Positions 1 through 7,663 of a stretch of 17,664 nt of DNA are shown in pieces. The translations under genes and the position numbers were made by a program. The notes under the pieces were generated by a model, which saw only the letters and a list, made by a program, of their open reading frames with translations, was not told where the DNA came from and searched no databases. The DNA comes from Caldifarciminota bacterium. GTDB lineage: Bacteria; Hydrothermota; Tepidihabitantia; Tepidihabitantales; Tepidihabitantaceae. The number at the start of each line of letters is the position of its first letter. The stretch's first letter is position 1. Location of the stretch: positions 1 through 17,664 of the forward strand of contig JAFGRF010000190.1 of assembly GCA_016935295.1 (NCBI GenBank), written 5' to 3'.

Positions 1-1
1 G

Positions 2-943
2 TGGGCGTGGTTGGTCAACTTCGACAGTGCCGCCTTGATGCTGGTCGGGCTGGGTCTGATTCTGGTAGAGCGGAACACGCTCAGCCTCGACGCGCTGCGC
101 GGGCAGACCCTGCCATTCTGGCCCGCTTTGCTGGTCTTAGTCGGGATCTTCGCCAAGTCCGCGACGCTGCCGCTTTACGTCTGGCTGCCAAGGGCCTATC
201 GAGCGGCACCGGCACCAGTCTGCGCTTTGCTTTCGGGAGTGGCTGAGAACATCGGCATAGTACTTTTCCTCAAGCTGTACGTCCTGACCGTCCGGGTGCC
301 CGACAACTTCATGACGATGGTGGCCGGGCTCGCGGTCGCGTCGTGCCTGGTTGCCGGTGGCATCGCTCTCACCGCCAGCACCCTCCGGTCAACGCTGGCC
401 TATTCTACTGTCAGTCAGCTCGGATTTATCTTCCTGGGGCTATCCCTGGCCGGCTACTACGGGATCACCGCGGGCATCATCTATGTGGCCGCGCACGCAA
501 TCGCCAAGGCCGGTTTGTTTTTTGCGGCCGGTCTGGTAGAGGACTCAGCCGGTCACGGAGATCTGGATAGACTGGGCGGGGTGGGACGGTCCAATCCGGT
601 TCTGGCCCTTGCGGCCGGAATGCTGGCGTTGTCAGTTGTGGGTGTGCCTCCGTTCCTTGGATTCTTCGCGAAGCTGGGAGTGGTCATCGCGACGGTTCAA
701 TCCAATCTGCTGCTGGGCGTCGGTGCCATGGTGGCGGCGCTGTTTACGCTGCTCTACTTCGTTCGTCTCCTGACCAAGGTATTCATGGGCACCCCGGCGA
801 CTGAGGAAGTGAAACGACCGAGCGGCTTCGTCGTCGGTATCATTGCGGTACTCGCACTGGTGTCGCTTGCCGCCGGCATAGCGTACTACCTGCCAGTCAG
901 GTTCATCGAAAACGGCATGGCCCAGGCCATGGGAGGCCTGTAG
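2..943 (+). CDS. Antiporter-like membrane subunit (NuoL/M/N, MrpD family), 5' partial
   Basis: The reading frame is open from base 2, so the N-terminus (perhaps 150-200 residues) lies outside the window; 313 residues remain, against about 490 for the family. What is visible is the second half of a Proton_antipo_M domain: the segment FAKSATLPLYVWLPRAY with the TM7 lysine, then the loop APAPVCALLSGV, the AHAIAKAGLFF helix, and VGVPPFLGFFAKLG with the TM12 lysine. After LLSGV the usual lysine (as in GVFIKV of the MrpD protein downstream) is replaced by Glu-Asn. By family knowledge this protein would carry a proton or sodium channel in an energy-converting complex. It ends immediately before the next gene's GTG, so the two are co-transcribed. 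It is one of three antiporter-type subunits in the operon. The family is clear; the exact paralogue is not. Confidence 0.9.
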   Translation, partial: WAWLVNFDSAALMLVGLGLILVERNTLSLDALRGQTLPFWPALLVLVGIFAKSATLPLYVWLPRAYRAAPAPVCALLSGVAENIGIVLFLKLYVLTVRVPDNFMTMVAGLAVASCLVAGGIALTASTLRSTLAYSTVSQLGFIFLGLSLAGYYGITAGIIYVAAHAIAKAGLFFAAGLVEDSAGHGDLDRLGGVGRSNPVLALAAGMLALSVVGVPPFLGFFAKLGVVIATVQSNLLLGVGAMVAALFTLLYFVRLLTKVFMGTPATEEVKRPSGFVVGIIAVLALVSLAAGIAYYLPVRFIENGMAQAMGGL

Positions 944-2845
944 GTGCATACGTTCGTATTGATGCTGCTGGTGCCGCTGGCCGCGGGGCTGCTTGCGTAT
1001 TCCGTGAACCGGCTCCGCAACGAGTTCAGTTTCATTGGAGCGATTGTTGCGCTCTACTACGCGGTTCGGGTCTTCATCCAGTCCCGCCACGCTGAGGTCT
1101 CCTACGAACTCGCCAGAGTGGCGGGCATACCGGTTGCGCTGCGGGCCGACGCCATGTCCGGCTTCATACTGCTGTGCGTCGCGGGGTTTGCCGTTCTCAT
1201 ACTGCTTTTCTCTCTGCGGTATATGCGGGACCGCGAAGGCGCACGGGGTTTCTTCTTCTTTGTGATGCTGGGTCTGGCCTGTTCGAATGGCGTCCTGCTG
1301 GCGGCGAATCTGCTCGTGATGCTTTTCTTCTGGGGCGCGCTACTCGTCGTGCTGTACGGATTGCTTCTCCCTGGCAGGGAGGGAAGCGAGAAGGTAGCGG
1401 CCAAGGCCCTCGTGATAGTCGGCCTGTCCGATTTCGCAATGATGCTAGGGATCGTACTTGTGGCCGTGCGGTATGGATGGATCGACATGGTGCCCTCAGC
1501 ACCGATGCCGCTGCAGGAACCGGTGGCGATCGCGGGCTATCTGCTGATAGCGGCAGGCGCGCTGGCCAAAGCAGGCTCCATGCCGCTGCATTCGTGGATT
1601 CCGGCGGCGGCCGAGACCGCTCCGGCTTCGGTCATGGCCTACATTCCAGCGTCTCTCGACAAGCTGCTCGGTATCTACCTGCTTACGCGGCTGTCGGTCA
1701 ATATATTCGACATCACTTCGAACCTGGCCATAAGGAACACACTGATGGTGGTCGGTGTCGTGACCATCCTTGGCGCGGTGATGATGGCGCTGGTCCAGAA
1801 GCGAATCATGAAGCTGCTTTCCTTCCACGCCGTCTCTCAGGTCGGCTATATGGTTCTCGGTATCGGCACCGGCATCCCAGTGGGGATAGCCGGAGGCCTC
1901 TTCCACATGCTGAACCACTCTGTCTACAAGGCCGGGCTGTTCCTGTCCGCGGGTTCCGTGGAAATGTGGGGCAAGACCGACGAGATCGATGAGCTCGGCG
2001 GGCTGGCAGGCAGGATGCCGGTTACCTTCCTATCCTTCCTGATCGCTGCCATGGCGATCGCCGGAGTTCCGCCGCTGAACGGGTTCGTCTCCAAGTGGAT
2101 GGTATACCAGGGCGTGATCGAGCTGGCACGCGAAGGTAACAAGCTCTACCCGGTTTTCCTGGTTGCCGCCATGCTCGGCAGCGTGTTGACACTGGCGTCG
2201 TTCCTGAAGCTGATTCACTCGATGTTCCTTGGCCAACGTCCGGCGGCTTTGGCCCGTACCCGTGAGGCCGGGTTTGCCATGTGGCTGCCCCCGGTTGTGC
2301 TGGCCGCAGTCTGCATCATCTTTGGTGTGTTTGCTCAGATACCATTGCAGGGCTTTGTCTATCCCAGCCTGCCGTTCTTCGTCGAACCGATTGGCACGTG
2401 GCAGCCGGTTCTCGCGACGCTGCTGATGCTTGCCTCCCTGGGCATCGGCCTCCTGGTCTATCTCTTCGGAACGGCACGGAGGACGACCGCGGTCCGAACC
2501 TTCGTGGGCGGAGAGATGATCGCGGACGATGAGGAGAGTCGTGTCACCGGTACAGCATTCTATACTCCTGTCAAGCATCTCCCGATCCTCGATGAGTTGC
2601 TGAAGTACGGCGAGAGGGGGGCGTTCGACATCTACAATTGGCTTACAGGTGCGCTGCGGGCCATCGGTCTGATATCGCGTCAGGTTGTTGACCGCGTTCT
2701 CACGGCTCTCTTCGAGTCCGCGGGCGCTGTGGTGCGCTTGGCCGGCCGCGGGTTGTCGTACATCCAAAACGGCAGCCTGCCGCTTTACGCGGCCTGGGTG
2801 TTCATCGGAGCGACGATGTTTCTGCTGTTGCTGGCGCTGAGGTGA
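944..2845 (+). CDS. NuoL/HyfB-like antiporter subunit with C-terminal lateral helix
   Basis: A 633-residue polytopic membrane protein of the complex I NuoL / group 4 hydrogenase (MbhH/MbxH, HyfB) type. The GTG start directly follows the previous stop and has GGGAGG at 931-936, 7 bases upstream. Visible landmarks are K209 in ALAKAGSMPLHSWIP (TM7), K240, the HMLNHSVYKAG segment (H321, H325, K329), and K384 in AGVPPLNGFVSKW (TM12). Beyond residue 480 comes a soluble-looking FVGGE stretch, a long amphipathic region around 555-610, and a final TM helix, resembling the lateral helix of NuoL-type subunits. One oddity: the TM5 position that is glutamate in NuoL and MrpD (FWE or FTE) reads LFFWGALLV here, with glycine at 131, so the usual Glu-Lys pair is broken. 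The predicted role is ion translocation driven by ferredoxin oxidation. Family assignment is firm; coupling ion and pumping competence are unknown. Confidence 0.92.
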   Translation: MHTFVLMLLVPLAAGLLAYSVNRLRNEFSFIGAIVALYYAVRVFIQSRHAEVSYELARVAGIPVALRADAMSGFILLCVAGFAVLILLFSLRYMRDREGARGFFFFVMLGLACSNGVLLAANLLVMLFFWGALLVVLYGLLLPGREGSEKVAAKALVIVGLSDFAMMLGIVLVAVRYGWIDMVPSAPMPLQEPVAIAGYLLIAAGALAKAGSMPLHSWIPAAAETAPASVMAYIPASLDKLLGIYLLTRLSVNIFDITSNLAIRNTLMVVGVVTILGAVMMALVQKRIMKLLSFHAVSQVGYMVLGIGTGIPVGIAGGLFHMLNHSVYKAGLFLSAGSVEMWGKTDEIDELGGLAGRMPVTFLSFLIAAMAIAGVPPLNGFVSKWMVYQGVIELAREGNKLYPVFLVAAMLGSVLTLASFLKLIHSMFLGQRPAALARTREAGFAMWLPPVVLAAVCIIFGVFAQIPLQGFVYPSLPFFVEPIGTWQPVLATLLMLASLGIGLLVYLFGTARRTTAVRTFVGGEMIADDEESRVTGTAFYTPVKHLPILDELLKYGERGAFDIYNWLTGALRAIGLISRQVVDRVLTALFESAGAVVRLAGRGLSYIQNGSLPLYAAWVFIGATMFLLLLALR

Positions 2846-2848
2846 TGC

Positions 2849-3403
2849 ATGATTGAGCTCTATGTGCTGCTGGCGGCGATGATTGTCGCGGCGCTTGTTG
2901 CCATTGAGATCAAAGACCTGCTGGCGGCGGCCGTCGCCCTGGGAATCGTTGGCTTCTCCGTAGCCATAATGTTCATACTACTGCAGGCCCCGGACCTGGC
3001 GATCGTACAGGTGGTTGTCGAGACCCTGACCGTGGTCTTCTTTGCGGCCGTGATCCTGCGGACGACCAACTCCGATACGACGATTGCAGGCAGATTCAGA
3101 CACGAGCTGATTTTCCCGACCGTGATGTACGTCACTTTCGGGCTCGTCTTCCTCGTGCTTGTCGGGCGCGCGTTGGCCGGGCTGCCCGAGTTCGGCAACC
3201 CGACGATGCTCGTTGCCCGTGAGTACATCGCGCTCGGACTTGAACGCACCGGCGCCGCCAACGTCGTTGCCGCAGTTATCCTCGACTTCCGCGGCTACGA
3301 TACCCTAGGCGAGGCGACCGTGCTGTTCACTGCGGTGATAGGCGTGCTGACGCTGATGCGTCGTGCCGGCCGCAGGGAGCTGACCAGTGAGAACAGGAAT
3401 TAG
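2849..3403 (+). CDS. MbhD-MbhE fusion (MrpA C-terminal region homologue)
   Basis: A 184-residue membrane protein corresponding to the C-terminal part of MrpA. Residues about 5-75 match the MbhD/DUF4040 helices (LLQAPDLAIVQVVVETLTVVFF). Residues about 85-175 match MbhE (ANVVAAVILDFRGYDTLGEATVLF, the conserved VDFRGFDTLGE motif of MrpA). In Mbh of Pyrococcus these are two separate genes; here they are one, while the large MrpA N-terminal domain is a separate upstream gene. In Mrp-type complexes this module forms part of the ion path linking antiporter subunits. The ATG at 2849 is preceded by GAGGTGAT at 2839-2846, an excellent Shine-Dalgarno match overlapping the preceding stop. It overlaps or abuts the mrpB homologue downstream. 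Confidence 0.9.
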   Translation: MIELYVLLAAMIVAALVAIEIKDLLAAAVALGIVGFSVAIMFILLQAPDLAIVQVVVETLTVVFFAAVILRTTNSDTTIAGRFRHELIFPTVMYVTFGLVFLVLVGRALAGLPEFGNPTMLVAREYIALGLERTGAANVVAAVILDFRGYDTLGEATVLFTAVIGVLTLMRRAGRRELTSENRN

Positions 3404-3404
3404 C

Positions 3405-3845
3405 ATGCGCGGCATGTCGCCCGTGGTTCAGGTGATTGCCCGGCTGCTGGCTGGCCTGCTCTTTCTATTCGGAACGTACATAGTGATGCACGGGCACCTG
3501 ACTCCCGGCGGAGGTTTTGCCGGGGGCGTCCTGGTTGCCGCCGCCTTCATACTCATGTCGCTGGCGTTCGGCTCGGTCGAGCATACGGAGCGTAACTCCT
3601 ACACGCTCTCCTCGGTAGTGGAGAGTCTGGGCGGCGTCTTGTTTGTCTGCCTGGCACTCGCCGGCTACGTGGCCGTAGCGTACTTCTTCCAGAATGCGGC
3701 GACCTATGGAACCGGAACACCGCTGAAACTCATCAGCGGCGGTATGATACTTCCGGCGAACATCGCTATCGGTATCAAGGTCGGGGCCGGGCTGTTTGCG
3801 GTGTTCCTCGCGCTCGGGGCCTCTCGTTTCGTCATGAAGGACTAG
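3405..3845 (+). CDS. mrpB: Na+/H+ antiporter subunit MrpB (MnhB/MbhF)
   Basis: A MnhB-domain protein of about 146 residues with four predicted TM helices. The diagnostic stretch GHLTPGGGFAGGVLVAAAF near residues 30-50 is the conserved GHxxPGGGFxGG motif of MrpB. It is a small membrane subunit of Mrp antiporters and of the Mrp-like half of Mbh hydrogenases, needed for complex integrity. The start is ambiguous. ATG 3405 has AGGA at 3395-3398 and lies just past the upstream stop. GTG 3387 has AGGGAG at 3374-3379 with 7-base spacing, and would add six residues and overlap the upstream gene by 17 bases. I prefer the ATG. It is the fourth gene in canonical Mrp order (B-C-D-E-F-G). Confidence 0.92.
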   Translation: MRGMSPVVQVIARLLAGLLFLFGTYIVMHGHLTPGGGFAGGVLVAAAFILMSLAFGSVEHTERNSYTLSSVVESLGGVLFVCLALAGYVAVAYFFQNAATYGTGTPLKLISGGMILPANIAIGIKVGAGLFAVFLALGASRFVMKD

Positions 3846-3847
3846 CG

Positions 3848-4189
3848 ATGATACCCTACTTCGCCTGCATCCTCCTGGTGCTCATCGGTCTCTATGCGGT
3901 CGTGACCAAGAGGAACATAGTTCGGATCATCATCGGATTCAGTCTCGTGGAATACGCAATCAACCTGTTCTTCGCCCTTGTGGGATTCAAACGCGAAGGG
4001 ATTCCCCCCATCATCACCGAGTTGGGGCAGTCCCGGAGCAACTTCGTCGATCCACTGCCGCAGGCCCTGGTCCTGACTGCAATCGTAATCGGGCTGGCTA
4101 CCACCGCACTGATGCTTGCCCTGGCGATGCGCATCTACGAGAAGTACCGAACGTTCGACATCACCGAGATCAGAAGGTTGAGAGGCTAG
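3848..4189 (+). CDS. mrpC: Na+/H+ antiporter subunit MrpC (MnhC/NuoK-like)
   Basis: A 113-residue NuoK-family protein with three TM helices. The third helix carries the conserved DPLPQALVLTAIVIGLATTAL sequence of MrpC. In complex I the homologue NuoK lies in the proton path; MrpC occupies the equivalent position in Mrp and Mbh complexes. The second helix contains a glutamate (GFSLVEYAINL), a plausible ion-path residue. It starts two bases after the mrpB stop, with AAGGA at 3837-3841 as Shine-Dalgarno, and is followed three bases later by mrpD. Confidence 0.93.
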   Translation: MIPYFACILLVLIGLYAVVTKRNIVRIIIGFSLVEYAINLFFALVGFKREGIPPIITELGQSRSNFVDPLPQALVLTAIVIGLATTALMLALAMRIYEKYRTFDITEIRRLRG

Positions 4190-4192
4190 GAC

Positions 4193-5698
4193 GTGGACGC
4201 GAGGTTCGTACCCCTCTTCGTGATCATTCCGCTGGCCTCGGCCTTCCTGATTCCCTTGTTTGCCAAGCTGTGGCAGCGCTCGGCGGACTTGATCGCCAAC
4301 GCCGTCGGTGCCGTCCTGGCCGGTCTCTCGGTGTACGGTGCCCTGAGTCTGTTCACCGGGTCGCAGGTTCTGGTGTATCGGCTGGGCGGCTGGCATCCTT
4401 CGCTCGGCATCACGCTGGCGTACGACCACCTGACTGCGCTCGTGGTCCTTGCCGTGAACATCGTCGGTCTGTGCGCGCTTCTCTTCGCAGTGCGATACCT
4501 GGATCACTACACCGGCCGCTGGAAGTTCTATGCGCTCTTCATGCTCATTCTCGTCGGGTTGAACGGCGTCAGTGTGACCGGCGACATGTTCAACCTGTTC
4601 GTGTTCACCGAGATCGCGGCGGTTTCGTCCTATGCGCTCGTGGCCTTTGGTACCGACTTTGACGAACTGGAGGCCGGATTCAAGTACATGGTCATCGGCG
4701 AGATCGGCGGCGCTGCGATACTGCTGGCGATTGCGTTGCTCTATGCCAAGGCCTCGACTCTCAACATGGCGGTCGTTTCCCAGGTCATGGCCGGCTTCGG
4801 ACGCACGCCGCTTTTCTGGCTCATAGTAGCCATGTTCCTTGTCGGATTCGCCATTAAGATGGCGATGGTGCCGTTCCACGCCTGGCTGCCAGATGCTCAC
4901 CCCTCGGCTCCTGCCCCGGTTTCAGCCTTGCTATCGGGCGTCTTCATCAAGGTGCTTGGCGTGTACGCCATGAGCCGAGTTATGTTCAACGTATTCGGAC
5001 TCTCCCGGGCCAACGCGGCCGGCTTCTTCAACCTGCTGATTGGATTCGGTGTGCTCTCGATCGTCGCCGGCGGCCTGCTGGCCTACGCCCAGAAGGACTA
5101 CAAACGCCTGCTGGCGTACTCAAGCATCAGCCAGATAGGGTACATCCTCATCGGTCTGGGCATCGGCAATTACTGGGGCATCGTCGGCGCGCTATTCCAC
5201 ATTCTGGCCCACGCCTTGGGCAAGGGGCTGCTGTTCCTTACTGCCGGTTCGGTCGAGCACGCGACCGGCACCCGTGATCTGGACCGGCTCTCCGGGCTCG
5301 AGAAGAGAATGCCGGCAACCGCATGGTCGTACCTGCTCGGGTCGTTGTCGCTGGCGGGCGTGCCGCCGTTTGCCGGCTTTTTCTCAAAGTTCTTCATCAT
5401 CGTCGGGGCGCTGTCGGCCGACATGTACTGGCTTGCGATTCTGGCGGCGCTCTTCTCGACCGTCACGCTCGGGTATCTTGTCAAGGTCGCGAACAGGGCG
5501 TTCTTTGCCAGAAGGGATCGAGAGCCGACCGCAGCCAGGGAGGCGCCGGCGGTCATGGTCGTCGCCATGCTGGGGTTGCTGGTTCTGACTATCGTGCTGG
5601 GAGTAGGGTTCAAGCCGGTAGTCGACCGTCTGGTTGGACCCGCGGCCAACGTTCTGCTGCAGGGACTGGGGTACGCCCAGGGAATACTGGGGATGTAG
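4193..5698 (+). CDS. mrpD: Na+/H+ antiporter subunit MrpD (MnhD/MbhH)
   Basis: A full-length 501-residue antiporter subunit, normal for MrpD. All family residues are visible: E140 in NLFVFTEIAAVSSYALV (TM5), K222 in FAIKMAMVPFHAWLPDAHP (TM7), K253 in SGVFIKVLGVYA (TM8), the HILAHALGKG segment (H336, H340, K344), and K399 in AGVPPFAGFFSKF (TM12). These residues line the transmembrane ion path in NuoL/M/N, MrpA and MrpD. It is therefore the best preserved of the three antiporter-like proteins here. It uses a GTG start, three bases after the mrpC stop, with GAGG at 4181-4184. The stop is followed directly by the mrpE ATG. Confidence 0.95.
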   Translation: MDARFVPLFVIIPLASAFLIPLFAKLWQRSADLIANAVGAVLAGLSVYGALSLFTGSQVLVYRLGGWHPSLGITLAYDHLTALVVLAVNIVGLCALLFAVRYLDHYTGRWKFYALFMLILVGLNGVSVTGDMFNLFVFTEIAAVSSYALVAFGTDFDELEAGFKYMVIGEIGGAAILLAIALLYAKASTLNMAVVSQVMAGFGRTPLFWLIVAMFLVGFAIKMAMVPFHAWLPDAHPSAPAPVSALLSGVFIKVLGVYAMSRVMFNVFGLSRANAAGFFNLLIGFGVLSIVAGGLLAYAQKDYKRLLAYSSISQIGYILIGLGIGNYWGIVGALFHILAHALGKGLLFLTAGSVEHATGTRDLDRLSGLEKRMPATAWSYLLGSLSLAGVPPFAGFFSKFFIIVGALSADMYWLAILAALFSTVTLGYLVKVANRAFFARRDREPTAAREAPAVMVVAMLGLLVLTIVLGVGFKPVVDRLVGPAANVLLQGLGYAQGILGM

Positions 5699-6187
5699 AT
5701 GGGCAAGCGTTTCGCCTACTTCGTGATGGGCTTTGTGGTGTGGATAGTCCTCGTCTACACCCTCCAGTACCAGGAGGTCATTGTCGGCGCAGGAGTCGCG
5801 CTGCTGACCGCCGCCATCTTTGGCCGGCACCTTCCCCTAAAGCCTGGAAAGCTGCTTAGTCCGGTTCGGTGGTTCTGGCTGCTGGTCTACATACCGGTCT
5901 TTGTATACATGTGTCTGAAGGCCAACATCGACGTGGCACTGCGCGTGCTGTCGCCGGGACTGCTCATCAAGCCGGGCATCGTGAAGATCCGCACTCGGCT
6001 GAAGTCGGATATCGCCCGGGTGTTCCTGGCCAACTCCATTACGCTCACACCGGGTACCATGACGGTGGAGATCAAAGAGGACGTGCTCTACATCCACTGG
6101 ATCGAGGTGGGGGCAGGGGACATGACGGCTGCTTCCAAAGCGATAATCGGCCCCTTTGAGTACTTCCTGGCGAGGATTTTCGACTGA
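5699..6187 (+). CDS. mrpE: Na+/H+ antiporter subunit MrpE (MnhE/MbhA)
   Basis: A 162-residue MnhE-domain protein with two or three N-terminal TM helices and a cytoplasmic C-terminal domain. The conserved FLANSITLTPGTMTVEI stretch (about residues 108-125) and the following LYIHWIEV are typical of MrpE. It is a structural subunit of Mrp antiporters and of Mbh (MbhA). The ATG immediately follows the mrpD stop, and its TGA stop shares its last base with the mrpF ATG, so translation is probably coupled. Confidence 0.93.
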   Translation: MGKRFAYFVMGFVVWIVLVYTLQYQEVIVGAGVALLTAAIFGRHLPLKPGKLLSPVRWFWLLVYIPVFVYMCLKANIDVALRVLSPGLLIKPGIVKIRTRLKSDIARVFLANSITLTPGTMTVEIKEDVLYIHWIEVGAGDMTAASKAIIGPFEYFLARIFD

Positions 6188-6441
6188 TGACCATACTGAT
6201 CGTTGTTCTGTCCTTTGGCGCTTTCTTCTGCCTGTACCGCGCCCTGCAGGGCCCCTCCATATCAGACCGGGCTATTGCGGTCGATATCATGGCCGTCATC
6301 TTCTCCAGCATTACCGCCCTGATGGCACTCAAGTACAAGCTCGCGTATCTTATCGATCTCTCGATTGCCATCGCGGTCATCTCGTTCGTCGGGACTCTGG
6401 CGCTGGCCAAGTACCTAGAAGGGAGGAGCCTCGATGATTGA
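6187..6441 (+). CDS. mrpF: Na+/H+ antiporter subunit MrpF (MnhF/MbhB)
   Basis: An 84-residue protein with three TM helices and the MrpF pattern: a GPSISDRAIAVDIMAV segment near residue 20 (compare the family motif GPtxxDRxxAxd), then YLIDLSIAIAVISFVGTLALAKYLE. It is a small membrane subunit of Mrp/Mbh complexes. The start overlaps the mrpE stop by one base (TGATG arrangement), and the end overlaps mrpG by eight bases. GAGGA at 6172-6176 is a possible Shine-Dalgarno site, 10 bases upstream. Confidence 0.92.
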   Translation: MTILIVVLSFGAFFCLYRALQGPSISDRAIAVDIMAVIFSSITALMALKYKLAYLIDLSIAIAVISFVGTLALAKYLEGRSLDD

Positions 6442-6787
6442 AGTCCTGGGTTGGATCAGCCTCTGTGTCGGCGTCGGGTTCACGGTACTGGGCTGTCTCG
6501 GGCTTGTGCGTTTTCCGGACCTGTACAACCGGATGCAGGCGGCGACCAAATGCGTGACACTCGGCACCTGCGGAATAATGCTTGGGGTCTTTTTGCGCAG
6601 TGGATTCACCTCGCTGGGTGTCAAGGCGTTGCTGTGTGCCCTGTTTGTGCTCATTACGGTGCCGGTTGCCGCGCATGCGCTGGCGCGCGGATCGCTCATA
6701 TTCGGAGTCAGGCTATGGAAGCACACGGAAAGAGATGAGTTCACGGACGACCGGGGCGGGGAGTCGATCATCGAGGTGGACAAGTGA
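6434..6787 (+). CDS. mrpG: Na+/H+ antiporter subunit MrpG (MnhG/MbhC)
   Basis: A 117-residue protein with three TM helices and the MrpG signature RFPDLYNRMQAATKCVTLG (about residues 27-45), followed by a hydrophobic helix and an acidic, hydrophilic tail. It is a membrane subunit of Mrp/Mbh complexes. The start lies inside the end of mrpF, with GGGAGGAG at 6421-6428, five bases before the ATG; this is among the strongest Shine-Dalgarno sites in the window. The TGA overlaps the GTG of the ferredoxin gene by four bases, tying the ferredoxin subunit to the Mrp module. Confidence 0.93.
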   Translation: MIEVLGWISLCVGVGFTVLGCLGLVRFPDLYNRMQAATKCVTLGTCGIMLGVFLRSGFTSLGVKALLCALFVLITVPVAAHALARGSLIFGVRLWKHTERDEFTDDRGGESIIEVDK

Positions 6788-7398
6788 GGATCCCGCTCCC
6801 CAAGGTACGCGAGCTGGTCGAAGCCGTGCGGGCCGTGGTCAAGGGCCCGTTCACGACCAAGTTCCCGGCCGAGGTCGACTCGGTCCATCCGAACTTCCGG
6901 GGAATCCTCAAGTTCCGTGAGGACAAGTGCATCTGCTGCGGGGCCTGCACGCGCGTGTGTCCGGCCCGGGCGCGCGAGATTGTCGTTGACCGAGAAAAGG
7001 GCGTCATGCGCAATATCCACCACGCCGACCGCTGCATCTACTGCGGCCAGTGCGTCCTCTACTGCACTACCCGAGAGGGCATCTACCACTCTCAGGAGTT
7101 CGACACTGCCCGGACCGAGCGGAGTTCAGACTGGGAGACTTCGGTCGAGAAGGAGCTTGCCTATTGCGAGGTCTGCGGTGAGCCCTTCGCCACCAAGGCG
7201 CACCTTCTGTGGATAGCCCACAAGGTCGGCGACTTAGCGAACTCCAATCCCACTCTGCTGCTCAGTTTGTACCAAGAGCTCGGTACGGCTGAGCCTCGTC
7301 CACGTGGCGACGTCCAGCCCTACCGGTCAGACACCATGCGTATCCTCTGTCCCGATTGCCGGCGCAAGACGTATCTGGCCGAGGAGTGGGGCTACTAG
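6784..7398 (+). CDS. Two-cluster 4Fe-4S ferredoxin subunit (HycF/MbhN/NuoI-like) with C-terminal zinc-ribbon-like CxxC pairs
   Basis: A 204-residue electron-transfer protein. Residues 40-60 read RGILKFREDKC and then the first cluster motif (C49, C52, C55, C59-Pro). The second motif is C84, C87, C90, C94, followed by Thr instead of the usual Pro. C-terminal to these are two CxxC pairs (C128/C131 and C189/C192) that could bind zinc, as in HycF-like hydrogenase subunits. In complex I (NuoI) and group 4 hydrogenases this subunit passes electrons between ferredoxin and the catalytic subunits. Its translational overlap with mrpG means the upstream Mrp genes belong to a redox-driven complex and are not just a secondary antiporter. 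GAGGTGG at 6773-6779 is the Shine-Dalgarno site for the GTG start. No NiFe catalytic subunit is present here; it may lie upstream. Confidence 0.9.
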   Translation: MRIPLPKVRELVEAVRAVVKGPFTTKFPAEVDSVHPNFRGILKFREDKCICCGACTRVCPARAREIVVDREKGVMRNIHHADRCIYCGQCVLYCTTREGIYHSQEFDTARTERSSDWETSVEKELAYCEVCGEPFATKAHLLWIAHKVGDLANSNPTLLLSLYQELGTAEPRPRGDVQPYRSDTMRILCPDCRRKTYLAEEWGY

Positions 7399-7525
7399 CT
7401 CCGGCCAGGCTCTCGAACCCCAGCCTCGAATCTCCGACCGGCCGCCAACCTTCGGTGACGGATCTGACATCAGGTTCTGTGCTTCGGGAGACCTGGCGGA
7501 TTGTCGGGGTTATTGATAGGTGGAG

Positions 7526-7612
7526 TGCCGAAGGTGAGAGTCGAACCCACAAGTCCATCGCTGGACGCGATGGTATTGCGGTCCGGGCAGCTTTGCCAGT
7601 GGGTACTGGGGC
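7526..7612 (-). pseudogene. Decayed tRNA-Leu copy (3' half intact)
   Basis: The 3' part on the minus strand (7526-7567) copies the neighbouring tRNA-Leu: acceptor 3' strand with discriminator, T arm and long variable arm, with one mismatch in 42 bases (7537). The 5' part does not form an acceptor strand, D stem or anticodon stem. However, its length (87 against 86), a D-loop-like ACTGGCA and a GGAC...CAA stretch near the anticodon position suggest a degenerated tandem duplicate. The alternative is a tRNA 3' end left by an integration event. Confidence 0.6.
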
Positions 7613-7663
7613 AGATGCGAATGCCGAAGGTGGGAGTCGAACCCACAAGTCCATCGCTGGACG
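7526..7663. repeat. 42-bp direct repeat (tRNA-Leu 3' end), copies 7526-7567 and 7622-7663
   Basis: Two direct copies 96 bases apart with one mismatch, separated by 54 bases. Both cover the T arm, variable arm and acceptor 3' strand of tRNA-Leu. No integrase or element lies between them. Confidence 0.9.

Noticed and set aside
3842..4900. 352-residue antisense ORF opposite mrpC and mrpD.
   Set aside because: A GC-rich shadow of two strongly conserved genes; its composition (His, Gln, Arg rich) is typical of antisense frames.
7399..7525. Gap after the ferredoxin gene searched for a terminator, tRNA or small gene.
   Set aside because: I see no convincing hairpin with T-tract, RNA gene or coding frame there.
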